64,000 bases of DNA from Cesiribacter sp. SM1 (GCF_020178975.1 NZ_JAHXBU010000039.1:79212-143211), one strand, 5' to 3'; numbered from the stretch's first letter, positions 18,797 to 27,624 are shown. Numbers and translations are program-made. The notes: generated from the sequence alone by a model not told the origin.

Positions 18797-18964
18797 CTAG
18801 ATTAGGGAGCTGGCAGGTTTGGTCTGCTGCAGCCATTGTTCCAGCATGCGTTGTGCTAACTGCCAGCCCTTGCGGTAGCTGGCGACAGTAGTGGCTTTTT
18901 CCTGTTGGGTAGCAACCCGTAACACAGGGCTCCCCTCGGGCAATCCCTTTACTTTACTATTCAT
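18797..18964 (-). CDS. Small hypothetical protein (55 residues) in the sigma/FecR cluster
   Basis: An ATG at 18964 opens a 55-codon frame ending at TAG 18797-18799, on the same strand as and 21 bases before the TonB receptor start. The peptide begins MNSKVKGLPEGSPVLRVATQ. It has a central basic/aromatic stretch SYRKGWQLAQRMLEQWLQQ that could form an amphipathic helix, and it ends KPASSLI. It has no signal peptide or membrane segment. I do not recognise a family. Spacing suggests it is cotranscribed with the receptor. It could be a real small protein or a chance frame; the codon pattern looks protein-like but is too short to be decisive. Confidence 0.5.
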   Translation of the reverse strand: MNSKVKGLPEGSPVLRVATQQEKATTVASYRKGWQLAQRMLEQWLQQTKPASSLI

Positions 18965-19068
18965 GGTTGATAATTTTAAGGTTAATGGTTAAAAGGGCTA
19001 TGCATGGCCTGGGGATTCTCTCCCCTTTGTAGATAAAACACCTAAGCCTTCTGCTACCCTACCCTGCC

Positions 19069-19650
19069 CTAGAAAAATTTCTTAAAAAAGATGGAGGAGA
19101 TCAGCAGCAGGAGGCAGAGCAGGTCGCTCAGCTGGTAACGTAAGCGCCCCAGGGCAATGCCCATATGTTTTTCAACAGCTTTTACTGATATATCTAAATG
19201 CTCCGCAATGGTTTTGTAAGACATTTCTTCGTAACGGCTTAGCGAAAAAACCATGCGTGTATTTGGGGGTAAGGATTCTATCGCCTGTGCGATACGTTCT
19301 TCCACCTCCATCAGCTGCATGCTTTTATCGGCAGTATCGTCGCTGGCCAGCATGGCTGCGGCAGCCTCGGGCTGCTCCTGCGGCTTGCGCTGGCGTAGTA
19401 CATTAAGTGCCGTGTTATAGCAGGCCCTGTATAAATAGGAGATGGTGGCTGGCCCAAGTTCCAGGCTCTGGCGGCGGTCCCACAACTTCAGAAAGGTTTC
19501 CTGCACAATATCTTCTGCCTCTTCCGTATTGCGTAAGATGCGGTACAGGCTTTTGCAAAGCATGGGGTAGCAGGAGCGGAAAAGGGCTTCTATCTTTTCT
19601 TCCGGCGACTGGTAGTCATAGAGGGATACTATATCTTTTGCCTGCTCCAC
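19069..19650 (-). CDS. ECF (FecI-like) RNA polymerase sigma factor
   Basis: This sigma-70 family protein has region 2 (about 20-85: LFRSCYPMLCKSLYRIL, EEAEDIVQETFLKLWDRR, SYLYRACYNTALNVLR). Region 4 follows (about 115-170: IAQAIESLPPNTRMVFSLSRYEEMSYKTIAEHLDISVKAVEKHM). It ends in a strongly hydrophobic tail (LLCLLLLISSIFFKKFF), which is common in Bacteroidota ECF factors. No ATG precedes region 2. I chose GTG 19650 (193 residues), but a TTG at 19686 would add 12 residues. It is the first gene of the minus-strand cluster and is presumably controlled by the FecR protein encoded in it. Hence it probably drives its own uptake operon. Confidence 0.88.
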   Translation of the reverse strand: MEQAKDIVSLYDYQSPEEKIEALFRSCYPMLCKSLYRILRNTEEAEDIVQETFLKLWDRRQSLELGPATISYLYRACYNTALNVLRQRKPQEQPEAAAAMLASDDTADKSMQLMEVEERIAQAIESLPPNTRMVFSLSRYEEMSYKTIAEHLDISVKAVEKHMGIALGRLRYQLSDLLCLLLLISSIFFKKFF

Positions 19651-20045
19651 TTTTAAAAACACAAGAAGCGCTGAATTACAGGGCAAACTTAAGGAGAAGT
19701 GGAGCGAATGTTTCTTCCGCCTGTGTAATTTTTTTGCCGGTCCTCAAAAGCTTAACAAGGCGTTAATCTATTGTTTAAACACCAGTAAAGCAGACTATAA
19801 ATTATCTTCAGGCAAATTTCTGAAACACTTCACAACCAGGTCAGAAGCCTGCAGGCAGAAAATTTGCCGGATTGCCCCTGCTTCAGAATAAATCTAAAGC
19901 AAACAGGGCTGCTCAAAAAGCTCTTTAAAAACATCGTTCTTACTAAACCTGCGTAGAATTTACAAAGCTTTGTATTGGGCGCTTAGTCCGGCAGATTGCT
20001 TAACTTGCACCCCCTGCGGTTTTAATTTGTAGCCATACGCTAGTT
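19651..20045. other. Divergent intergenic region, sigma factor / CDF transporter
   Basis: About 395 bases lie between divergent genes. No RNA gene, strong hairpin or clear repeat is visible. Promoters for both flanking genes must lie here, but I could not assign the elements with confidence. Confidence 0.3.
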
Positions 20046-21038
20046 TTGACAGATACCAAGAAAAAATACCAGCGAATTGCCTTAACTGTTGGCATTGTTC
20101 TGATGCTGATAAAATTTACAGCCTGGTGGATCACCGGCTCCAATGCCATTTTATCTGATGCGCTGGAATCTATCGTAAATGTAGTAGCCAGTGGCTTTGC
20201 CCTTTACAGCATAGGCTATGCCGCCCGCCCGCAGGACCTTGACCATCCCTATGGCCATGGTAAGATTGAATTTCTGTCTGCCGGACTGGAGGGCGCCCTC
20301 ATTGGCATAGCCGGTGTGGCGGCAATGGGCAAAGGTATATACAACCTCTTACACCCCCAGCCGGTGGAGGCGTTAGGGCTAGGTATTGTGTTTACCCTGC
20401 TTACCGGCGGTGTTAACTTTTTACTGGCACGCATGCTGTTGCAACGAGGAAGGGAGCTCAATTCCATCAGCATGCAGGCCGATGGCCGCCACCTGATGAC
20501 CGATGTGGTAACCAGCGGTGGCCTGATCCTGGGCCTGGGCCTTATCTTTCTCACCGGCCTGGTGTGGATTGATAACATCATTGCCATTATTTTCGGCGGC
20601 ATCATTATCTTTTCCGGCTATCGTCTGCTGCGCGATTTTGTGGGGGGCATTCTGGACGAAGCTGATCTTACACTGGTAGAGCGGGTAATTAAGCTCCTGA
20701 ACCAGCACCGCAGCAAAAACTGGATGGATGTGCATAACCTGCGCATCCAGCGTTTTGGCGCTAACATTCACCTCGACTTTCATTTTACCCTCCCCTACTA
20801 TTTTACCCTGGAGGAAGGGCACCGGGAGATTGATGTAGTCACGGGGCTGGTAAGCCAGTCGCTGCCCCATGAGGTAGAGTTTTCCATCCACGCCGACCCC
20901 TGCGTTCCGCCTATCTCCTGCGGCATCTGCATGAAAGACGACTGCCCTGTGCGCAAGCAGCCTTTCAGACGCAGGATTGAGTGGGATGTAAGCAACGCTT
21001 TCCTGAATGAAAAGCACAGCCTGCAAACGCCGGAGTAG
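20046..21038 (+). CDS. Cation diffusion facilitator (CDF) metal exporter
   Basis: The 330-residue protein has six membrane helices in the first 215 residues and a cytoplasmic C-terminal domain. Family signatures are NAILSDALESIVNV in helix 2 (D38), DHPYGHGKIEFLSA in the first cytoplasmic loop, and H149-x3-D153 (ADGRHLMTDV) in helix 5; the last is the metal-binding HxxxD of zinc-type members. It probably exports zinc or another divalent metal using the proton gradient. The start is a TTG at 20046, since the next ATG would fall inside helix 1. Unusually, the C-terminus adds a four-cysteine segment (C-x5-C-x2-C-x4-C in CVPPISCGICMKDDC). The gene stands alone between two long non-coding stretches. 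Confidence 0.9.
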   Translation: MTDTKKKYQRIALTVGIVLMLIKFTAWWITGSNAILSDALESIVNVVASGFALYSIGYAARPQDLDHPYGHGKIEFLSAGLEGALIGIAGVAAMGKGIYNLLHPQPVEALGLGIVFTLLTGGVNFLLARMLLQRGRELNSISMQADGRHLMTDVVTSGGLILGLGLIFLTGLVWIDNIIAIIFGGIIIFSGYRLLRDFVGGILDEADLTLVERVIKLLNQHRSKNWMDVHNLRIQRFGANIHLDFHFTLPYYFTLEEGHREIDVVTGLVSQSLPHEVEFSIHADPCVPPISCGICMKDDCPVRKQPFRRRIEWDVSNAFLNEKHSLQTPE

Positions 21039-21643
21039 CTACTCACAATACATGTAAGATAAGCCCATCTTGTTCTACTTTTTCATAAAAGCCTGCACAG
21101 ATAGCCTCCTATTAACTTAAGGGAGGTTCTCTGACAATCTGCTTTTCAATAATCGGGCTTTCAGTGCATTAACCAGGCTTATTTTTACGAACGCTCCATC
21201 TATGAGTTGTGAGAGAACCCGTAAAAGCACAAAAACTTATTTTATCGATTTAATTTTTTTTTAATGTAAGGTTTATTGTTTGATGTTGAAACAATCCTTA
21301 GCTTCGTACTAAATATTCTGGAAAAGTGACAAAGCTTTCCTAGGGTCTTGGCTTATATTTTCATAAACACATAGTACCGGATGAGCACTTTTAATTTCCG
21401 ACTATTCAGAGGCAAATGTTCTTATATATCTGCATCTGTCTACTACACGGAAACATCTGGTAAAAGAGCTATACTCCTACCCTATAATCTTTATTGCCGG
21501 CCCGAGGCTTTGGTCAAAAAGCGATCACCAAAGCACTCTCAAAAATAAAAAGCTCCCTCTGTGCGTATTGCAGCAGGGATGTTGCAGGCGCACGCACCAC
21601 GTGCTAACAGACAATACAAGATCACACCCCATTGACACCAGAT

Positions 21644-21662
21644 GCTGCCCTTAGTGGGCAGC
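21644..21662. repeat. Leader hairpin 1
   Basis: GCTGCCC (21644-21650) pairs perfectly with GGGCAGC (21656-21662) around the five-base loop TTAGT. It lies 117 bases before the surface-protein ATG and 31 bases before the larger hairpin. There is no T tract after it. Confidence 0.5.
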
Positions 21663-21692
21663 TGCATATAACAAATAACAGGTCTGTACGGA

Positions 21693-21732
21693 ACCGCCGC
21701 CTCAAGTGCTTTAGGGCACTTGAGGCGGCGGT
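21693..21732. promoter_or_regulatory. Leader hairpin 2: perfect 17-bp inverted repeat
   Basis: A 17-bp perfect stem (21693-21709 with 21716-21732; core CCGCCTCAAGTGC) closes a six-base loop TTTAGG. It ends 46 bases before the ATG of the HYR surface protein. No T tract follows, so it does not look like a normal intrinsic terminator. It could be an mRNA-stabilising or regulatory 5' structure, or a DNA-level palindrome bound by a protein. Confidence 0.6.
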
Positions 21733-21778
21733 CGACAACCATTCTGCTAAAACATCTAACAACAAAATCCAAATACAC

Positions 21779-24700
21779 ATGAACGAACTTTTACGAATCG
21801 GGTGGAGTACAACCAGGAATAGTCTGGCCCACTACACCCTCACCCTCCTCGCCCTGCTGCTCTTTGTGAGTAGTGGCTTTGCGCAAGAAACAACTACCAC
21901 CACTGAGCCTACATCAACCAAAGTGGTGTATGGAACAGCAGCCACCTACAGCACTCTTCCTACTGTTAGTTCAGACAAGGATGATTATGCTCCCGGTGAA
22001 ACTGCTATTATCACCGGCACAGGCTGGACATTAGATAGTCTGGTAGATATTCACTTAGAAGAGGAACCCGCTCATGATCACCACCATGGCTATCATGATA
22101 CTAAAGTGAATGCTGATGGTACTTGGGAGATTAGGTATCCAATCGAGGAGCGGCACTTAGGTACCAAGTTCACAGTGGTTGTGGATGGCCAACAGACAGG
22201 TTATCAGGGTTTGGCTTATTTTACAGATGGATTTGTAAGAGTTAGATCGGATTCACCCGATGTTAGTTTCTATGTCAGCTACAAGGTGACAAATACATCA
22301 AATTGTAGTGGAGATGCAATAACACAGGCAGATACCCATGAAAATCCTAGTAGTAGAAACAATGTTCTAATCAATGATTCAGGGGGTGATGGCACAACTT
22401 TGTATAATGTTTCCCCCGGAGATAAAAATACTCCCACTCAGTACATTCAAATAACAGCAGCTTCAACGTCAGTACAAGGTGGAAATTTTATCAGTTGGAC
22501 AGGACCGAATGGGTTCGTAAGTAATAGTCCTACTATATGTATAAGCGGAACAACTCCTACAAGATTATACACTGCAAATTATGCTTCTTGTACCACTCCT
22601 ACCGCAACTATAAGCAGTAGTGATGCCGATGATACTATTTGTGAAGGTAATTCTGTAACCTTTACTGCAGGAGCTATCACAGGCGCAACATATGAATTTT
22701 TTGTAAATGGTACATCTACTGGTGCAGCAAGTACAAATAATGCTTATACTACAACTTCACTTACTAATGGTCTGACAGTAACAGTACAAGTAACCAATGG
22801 AGGCTGTTCAGCTACAAGTGCAGGTATAACTACCACTGTTAACCCAAACCCAGCTACGCCTACAATAAGTACTACTACAAGCACAATAGTTTGCCCTAGT
22901 AGTTCAGTTGTATTAACATCATCTGCTACTACGGGTAATCAGTGGTATAGGAATGATGTTTTGATTTCTATGGCAAATGGCCAAACTTATACTGCAACAG
23001 AAAGTGGTTCTTACACTGTGATAGTGACAGAAAATGGTTGTTCTTCAGCTGCGTCTGAACCTATTACCGTAACGGTAGAGGATACACAGGCACCAAATGC
23101 ACCAGCTACTTTTGAAGCAGCCACAGGCGAGTGCGCTGTAACGGTTGTTGCTCCAACAGTTGAAGACAACTGCGCAGGCACCATCACTGGTACAACTACA
23201 GACCCTTTGACCTACACAGAACAGGGCGAGTATGAAATCACCTTCACCTTCAATGACGGCAACGGCAACACTTCCACTACGACCCAGCAGGTGATCGTGA
23301 ATGATGTAACAGCTCCAGTACTCACTGCCGCTGCCAATCAGGATGTAAACCTTGGTACAGAATGCTCTATCGTTGTTCCAGATGTAACTGGTTCTGCTAT
23401 TGACAACTGCGCAGGCACTACCATCACCCAAGCTCCAGTAGCTGGCACCGTGGTAACTGCAGTAGATGGTCAGACCATCAATGTAGTGGTAACCGCTACT
23501 GATGCCGCCGGTAACACAGATGAAGCAACTGTAGTCTTAACAGCACAGGATGTAACAGCTCCAGTACTCACTGCCGCTGCCAATCAGGATGTAAACCTTG
23601 GTACAGAATGCTCTATCGTTGTTCCAGATGTAACTGGTTCTGCTATTGACAACTGCGCAGGCACTACCATCACCCAAGCTCCAGTAGCTGGCACCGTGGT
23701 AACTGCAGTAGATGGTCAGACCATCAATGTAGTGGTAACCGCTACTGATGCCGCCGGTAACACAGATGAAGCAACTGTAGTCTTAACAGCACAGGATGTA
23801 ACAGCTCCAGCTATTGCATGCCCTGAAGATCAAACAAGACCAAATAACTCAGGAACTTGTACATATACAGCGGTAGGTAATGAATTTGACCCCACTTATG
23901 ACGACAATTGTGGTGTGGAGTCCATTACTAATGACTACAATAATTCTGCAACCTTAGCAGGCGCTGTATTTGAAGAAGGAGAAACAGAAGTTACGTGGAC
24001 AGTAAAAGATGCCGCCGGAAATGAATCTACCTGCTCGTTAACAGTAACAGTAACTAACGAAGCTCCAGTGATTAATAGCATCACTGGTCCTGCAGGTCCT
24101 GTACAAGTTAGAACGGGAGTAACGTTAACCGCAAACTTTACAGATACTAATCTTGAGTCCGCAACATGGAGATTAATAACCAATGATGCTGTTGTAAATG
24201 AATACTCTTGTAAAAACTGTATAGAAGGCAATACGATTTCAGGAAGTTTAAATCCTGAACCAGGAGTCTACATTGTAGAACTGGAAGTTTCAGATGCTTG
24301 TGGAATAACTCATAAACTGCAGTACGAATATGTAGTTATATATGATCCTAACGGTGGTTTTGTAACCGGAGGCGGATGGATTGAATCTCCTGCAAATGCA
24401 ATGCTTTCTGGAGTTTCTGGTAGAGCTAACTTCGGTTTCAATGCTAAGTACAAGAATGGTAAGACTAACACTGCTGAAGTGGACGGACATACTAACTTCC
24501 AGTTTAAGGCAGGAAATCTTCATTTCTCAAGCTTTGAGCACGAGGATATGAGTTTAGTGATTTCAGGTAAGAAAGCTACCTATACCGGTTACGGAACTGT
24601 GAATGGTTCTGGAGTACACCGATTTAGAGTGATCGCAATAGACGGTGACGCCAATGGTGGAAGTGGTCCGGATCAATTCAGGATCAAAATCTGGGGTAAC

Positions 24701-25129
24701 GGATCTAACAGTGACGAAGACGTGCTTTACGACAACCATCGTGGCATAGCAGAGAGCTCAGACCTTGCCACAGTACTTGGCGGCGGCTCCATTGTAATCC
24801 ACAAACCAACTACAAAAACCACCACTACCGCTACCACCAAACGTGTAATCGAGGAGCCTACTACAGTTTCTGAGATCAGCACTGTTACTGCTTACCCGAA
24901 TCCACTGAAACAGCAGCTGTTTGTGGAGCTTCCTGAGATGGAAGAGCAGCAGGTGGCGCTGACCATCTACACCCTGGACGGACGTGTGATAACACAGAAG
25001 AAGGTTCAGACCAGCGGTCCTGCTATGCGTGTGGAACTGGAAGAGCACTTCGATCAGTGGTCTGCTGGCATCTACCTCTTGAAAGTGGAAGCTAAAGGAC
25101 AACAAAAAGTAATCAGACTTGTGAAATAA
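21779..25129 (+). CDS. T9SS-secreted HYR-repeat surface protein
   Basis: The 1116-residue exported protein starts at ATG 21779 with a long signal peptide (hydrophobic TLTLLALLLFVSSGFAQ). A beta-rich domain (SDKDDYAPGETAIITGTGW) with a His-rich loop HDHHHGYHD comes next. Ig-like domains and then several HYR-type repeats (PVLTAAANQDVN, CSIVVPDVTG, DNCAGTTI, VVTATDAAGN) follow. Two successive HYR units are identical at DNA level. A region with FVTGGGWI and a Thr-rich stretch precede the last 80 residues, a type A T9SS sorting domain (AYPNPLKQQLFVELPE to GIYLLKVEAKGQQKVIRLVK). It should be exported by Sec, crossed through the T9SS and anchored or released at the surface. The function is probably adhesion or matrix; no catalytic motif was seen. 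Confidence 0.88.
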   Translation: MNELLRIGWSTTRNSLAHYTLTLLALLLFVSSGFAQETTTTTEPTSTKVVYGTAATYSTLPTVSSDKDDYAPGETAIITGTGWTLDSLVDIHLEEEPAHDHHHGYHDTKVNADGTWEIRYPIEERHLGTKFTVVVDGQQTGYQGLAYFTDGFVRVRSDSPDVSFYVSYKVTNTSNCSGDAITQADTHENPSSRNNVLINDSGGDGTTLYNVSPGDKNTPTQYIQITAASTSVQGGNFISWTGPNGFVSNSPTICISGTTPTRLYTANYASCTTPTATISSSDADDTICEGNSVTFTAGAITGATYEFFVNGTSTGAASTNNAYTTTSLTNGLTVTVQVTNGGCSATSAGITTTVNPNPATPTISTTTSTIVCPSSSVVLTSSATTGNQWYRNDVLISMANGQTYTATESGSYTVIVTENGCSSAASEPITVTVEDTQAPNAPATFEAATGECAVTVVAPTVEDNCAGTITGTTTDPLTYTEQGEYEITFTFNDGNGNTSTTTQQVIVNDVTAPVLTAAANQDVNLGTECSIVVPDVTGSAIDNCAGTTITQAPVAGTVVTAVDGQTINVVVTATDAAGNTDEATVVLTAQDVTAPVLTAAANQDVNLGTECSIVVPDVTGSAIDNCAGTTITQAPVAGTVVTAVDGQTINVVVTATDAAGNTDEATVVLTAQDVTAPAIACPEDQTRPNNSGTCTYTAVGNEFDPTYDDNCGVESITNDYNNSATLAGAVFEEGETEVTWTVKDAAGNESTCSLTVTVTNEAPVINSITGPAGPVQVRTGVTLTANFTDTNLESATWRLITNDAVVNEYSCKNCIEGNTISGSLNPEPGVYIVELEVSDACGITHKLQYEYVVIYDPNGGFVTGGGWIESPANAMLSGVSGRANFGFNAKYKNGKTNTAEVDGHTNFQFKAGNLHFSSFEHEDMSLVISGKKATYTGYGTVNGSGVHRFRVIAIDGDANGGSGPDQFRIKIWGNGSNSDEDVLYDNHRGIAESSDLATVLGGGSIVIHKPTTKTTTTATTKRVIEEPTTVSEISTVTAYPNPLKQQLFVELPEMEEQQVALTIYTLDGRVITQKKVQTSGPAMRVELEEHFDQWSAGIYLLKVEAKGQQKVIRLVK
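23303..23794 (+). repeat. Two identical 246-bp tandem copies encoding HYR domains
   Basis: Copy 1 is 23303-23548 and copy 2 is 23549-23794; I find no difference between them. A third copy starts with the same 16 bases (GATGTAACAGCTCCAG at 23795) and then diverges. The period is exactly 82 codons, so the frame is kept. Complete identity implies a recent duplication or gene conversion. Confidence 0.9.
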
Positions 25130-25146
25130 TAGATGTTAAACGCGTG

Positions 25147-25182
25147 AAGAAGCCCGGCCTTTTGGTCGGGCTTCTTTTGTTT
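25147..25182 (+). terminator. Intrinsic terminator after the HYR surface protein
   Basis: AAGAAGCCCGGCC pairs with GGTCGGGCTTCTT (one wobble pair) around a TTTT loop, and a T-rich run TTTTGTTTT follows. It starts 18 bases after the stop codon. Confidence 0.85.
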
Positions 25183-25505
25183 TAAGCCAGAGCCAACTCC
25201 ACATCAGGCTTATGTATCATTACACTACACCTAAAATGCAAAACAGCCCCTGAATGATTCTTTATTTATTACAAAAAACATATATGTAAGAGTTTTGAGC
25301 TTTATGTGAAAAATAAGAGCCGTCATTACTAATATCTTGCAGCATATTTCTGTACAAGACAGGCTTCTAGCAACGAGACACATACATTAGTCATAATTCA
25401 GATAAAAACACGACCCAAAGATTCCCTGAACAGAAATTGAACCACACTTATTAAAAAATTATTAAAATCACAAAAACCCCTTACACCTAACCTCTGATTA
25501 ATACA
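25183..25505. other. Intergenic region before the SH3-domain protein
   Basis: About 320 AT-rich bases lie between a terminator and the next gene on the same strand. I see no gene, RNA or clear repeat; the promoter of the following gene is expected here but is not assignable. Confidence 0.3.
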
Positions 25506-26318
25506 ATGAAGAAACTCTTACTCACACTCATGCTCCTTGCATTCAGCACGGTAATGTTTGCCCAAACCCTGCGTAACGGGTCAGGCAATGGCTTAAACCT
25601 TAGGAGCGAACCGAGCACAAATTCAAGTGTCCTTACCTCTATTCCAGCCAATGCGAAAGTAACCGTTGTAGACAGCAGCAACAGCGAGTGGACCAAAGTA
25701 AAATATGACGGAAAAACCGGTTATGTGGCTTCAAAATACTTAACCGAAGAAAACAACCCAAACCGCAACAACAGTAACAACAACAATAACAGCGGAAGCA
25801 ACAATCGTAGCAGCAACAACAATTCTTCCGCAAAGAGCAAAAGCTCTAATGGAGGTGGCACCGATTATACCACTGGTATTGGTGTACGTTTGGGCAACTG
25901 GGAAAGTGGCTTAACCATTAAGCACTTCTTCAAAAGCACTGCTGCCATTGAAGGCATCATCAGCAGCGGCTGGTACCACCGCGGCACCCGCCTTACGGCA
26001 CTCTACGAAGTACAGAAACCTTTAGGCGGCAACGGCTTTTACTGGTTCTGGGGTGTTGGTGGTCACCTGGGTCTGTACAACGACCGTTACTGGAACGATG
26101 GCGACTGCAAAGATGGTGGCTACTGGCATAAAGGCAAGTGGTACCCATGCGATGGCGGTACAAGGGCAACCCTGGGCATCGACGGTATCATAGGTCTTGA
26201 ATATAAATTTCCTACTGCACCTTTTACCCTGGGCTTAGACTTTAAACCTTCTATCGACATTCTGGGATGGGGCCGCCACTATGGTGATGGTGCCTTTACC
26301 GCCCGTTATGTTTTCTAA
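25506..26318 (+). CDS. Secreted SH3b-domain protein with outer-membrane-type C-terminal domain
   Basis: The 270-residue protein has a signal peptide (MKKLLLTLMLLAFSTVMFAQ). A bacterial SH3 domain follows (about 22-82: NGLNLRSEPSTNSSVLTSI, WTKVKYDGKTGYVASKYL), then an Asn/Ser-rich linker (about 84-118). The C-terminal domain of about 150 residues has alternating aromatic and glycine residues and ends in F (AFTARYVF), consistent with a small outer-membrane beta-barrel. It contains a loop with two cysteines (DCKDGG ... YPCDGG). SH3b domains often bind peptidoglycan, so this may bridge the cell wall and the outer membrane; that is inference. The C-terminal domain is shared with the next gene. Confidence 0.75.
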   Translation: MKKLLLTLMLLAFSTVMFAQTLRNGSGNGLNLRSEPSTNSSVLTSIPANAKVTVVDSSNSEWTKVKYDGKTGYVASKYLTEENNPNRNNSNNNNNSGSNNRSSNNNSSAKSKSSNGGGTDYTTGIGVRLGNWESGLTIKHFFKSTAAIEGIISSGWYHRGTRLTALYEVQKPLGGNGFYWFWGVGGHLGLYNDRYWNDGDCKDGGYWHKGKWYPCDGGTRATLGIDGIIGLEYKFPTAPFTLGLDFKPSIDILGWGRHYGDGAFTARYVF

Positions 26319-26340
26319 AACTTAGCACTTAAACAAGATA

Positions 26341-26376
26341 AAGGGTTTGCCTCTGTGGATGCAAACCTTTTTTTTA
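26341..26376 (+). terminator. Intrinsic terminator after the SH3b protein
   Basis: GGTTTGC (26344-26350) pairs with GCAAACC (26361-26367) around a ten-base loop, followed immediately by a run of eight T residues. It starts 22 bases after the stop. Confidence 0.85.
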
Positions 26377-26824
26377 TGGTTAAAGCTTTACTTTAAAGAA
26401 TGTATGATACATACAAGCCTACAGGACACAAAAGCAGCGGAATACGAGAATAACTGCAGTTTATTGCACGTAGTGACTTACAAAAGATAAGACCGGTACC
26501 GCTATACCCCTTCATTGTACCCCCAGAATGCAATTCTTAATTCAGCATCCATCTCTTCTGCAATAAACATAATCTATGTAAGAGATTGGACTATTGAGAA
26601 AAGTATTACCGCTACAATAATTGAAATTTTGTAAGGTCGCCTAACGGTACTTATCCCTGATGCAGGTAACAACTATTAGTAACACCGTTAAGCCATTTTA
26701 GGTAAAGCGAGAGACTCAACTGCCCCTTAACTCTACTGATTGCCCAAAGTACGCCGGGCATACCAATGTGGGGGGAATGTTGATGGTCAAAACAAACTAT
26801 ACTATCAAACCTTTGATTATGCTC
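26377..26824. other. Intergenic region between the paralogous secreted proteins
   Basis: About 450 bases hold no recognisable gene, RNA or strong hairpin. A GTG at 26768 would extend the following gene by 19 residues but does not fit a signal peptide. A promoter for the following gene is expected here. Confidence 0.3.
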
Positions 26825-27568
26825 ATGAAAAAGCTTACGCTAACTCTTTCCGCCCTGGCGTTTAGCACTGTTCTTTTTGCTCAGTCTGGTCATGCTATTG
26901 CTGATGCTCACATAGGTCTGGAAGAAGCCCCTGCGAATGCCAGCGCCAGCTACACAAACGATCAGTGGGAAAACAACTGCTCTGACAGTCAGTCTGAAAG
27001 TATTTCCCTACAACATATTTCTGAAGAGAGTACAGCAGAATGCAGCAGCAGCCTTCCGCCCAGGAAGCGGCACAATGTGCCCAACAAAGCTTATTCTGTG
27101 AGAGGCGGTGTATCCTACATCACAAGCTTTGGCCTGCGTTTGGGCGCCAACGAAGGTGGCTTAACCATCAAACACCTGCTTACCAGCAACACTGCAATTG
27201 AAGGCATTTTAAGCACCAGCTGGCGCTACCGTGGCGCCCGCGTTACCGGTTTGTTTGAAAAGCAGCGGGCCATTGGCAGCGAAGGCTTTTACTGGATGTG
27301 GGGCGTAGGTGCCCATGGCGCTTATGAAACCCAACGCCCCTGGAACAGCAAAGACTGCAACGACGACCGCTACGTTTATAATGGCGAAGTGTACAACTGC
27401 GACGGAAGCAAAGTTACTGCCGGCATAGATGCACTGATTGGATTTGAATATCACTTCAGCGATGCACCTTTCACTGCAGGTATTGACCTGAAGCCATCAC
27501 TGGACCTGTTGGGCTGGGGCAGCCGTAACTATGGCGATGCCGCATTCACGATCAGGTACGTGTTTTAA
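26825..27568 (+). CDS. Secreted paralog of the SH3b protein, without SH3 domain
   Basis: I chose ATG 26825 because the resulting signal peptide MKKLTLTLSALAFSTVLFAQ lines up with that of the upstream paralog (247 residues); an ATG two codons earlier is also possible. The middle (about 21-95) is hydrophilic and Ser/Glu-rich with two cysteines, and has no SH3 domain. The C-terminal 150 residues match the upstream protein throughout: GLRLGANEGGLTIKHLL, AIEGILSTSWRYRGARVTGLFE, GFYWMWGVGAHG, a two-cysteine loop (KDCNDD ... YNCDGS), FTAGIDLKPSLDLLGWG, and the terminal AFTIRYVF. The likely location is the outer membrane. The pair looks like a duplication with replacement of the N-terminal domain. 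Function unknown. Confidence 0.72.
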   Translation: MKKLTLTLSALAFSTVLFAQSGHAIADAHIGLEEAPANASASYTNDQWENNCSDSQSESISLQHISEESTAECSSSLPPRKRHNVPNKAYSVRGGVSYITSFGLRLGANEGGLTIKHLLTSNTAIEGILSTSWRYRGARVTGLFEKQRAIGSEGFYWMWGVGAHGAYETQRPWNSKDCNDDRYVYNGEVYNCDGSKVTAGIDALIGFEYHFSDAPFTAGIDLKPSLDLLGWGSRNYGDAAFTIRYVF

Positions 27569-27592
27569 AAAATACAGCACTTAGCAACAGAT

Positions 27593-27624
27593 AGGTTTTG
27601 CCGCGGGGCAAAACCTTTTTTGTT
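27593..27624 (+). terminator. Intrinsic terminator after the second paralog
   Basis: A perfect 10-bp stem AGGTTTTGCC / GGCAAAACCT has a four-base loop and is followed by TTTTTTGTTTT. It starts 24 bases after the stop. Confidence 0.88.

Larger units (their letters stand above)
21039..21778. other. Long non-coding leader region before the HYR surface protein
   Basis: No convincing gene lies in these 740 bases; an upstream in-frame extension of the surface protein (from a TTG at 21632) would run through the hairpins and lacks a signal peptide. A possible Bacteroidota-type promoter is TTG at 21276-21278, then 20 bases, then TAGCTTCG at 21299-21306 (one mismatch to TAnnTTTG). If it is used, the transcript would have a leader of roughly 460 bases carrying the two hairpins listed separately. 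Confidence 0.35.
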
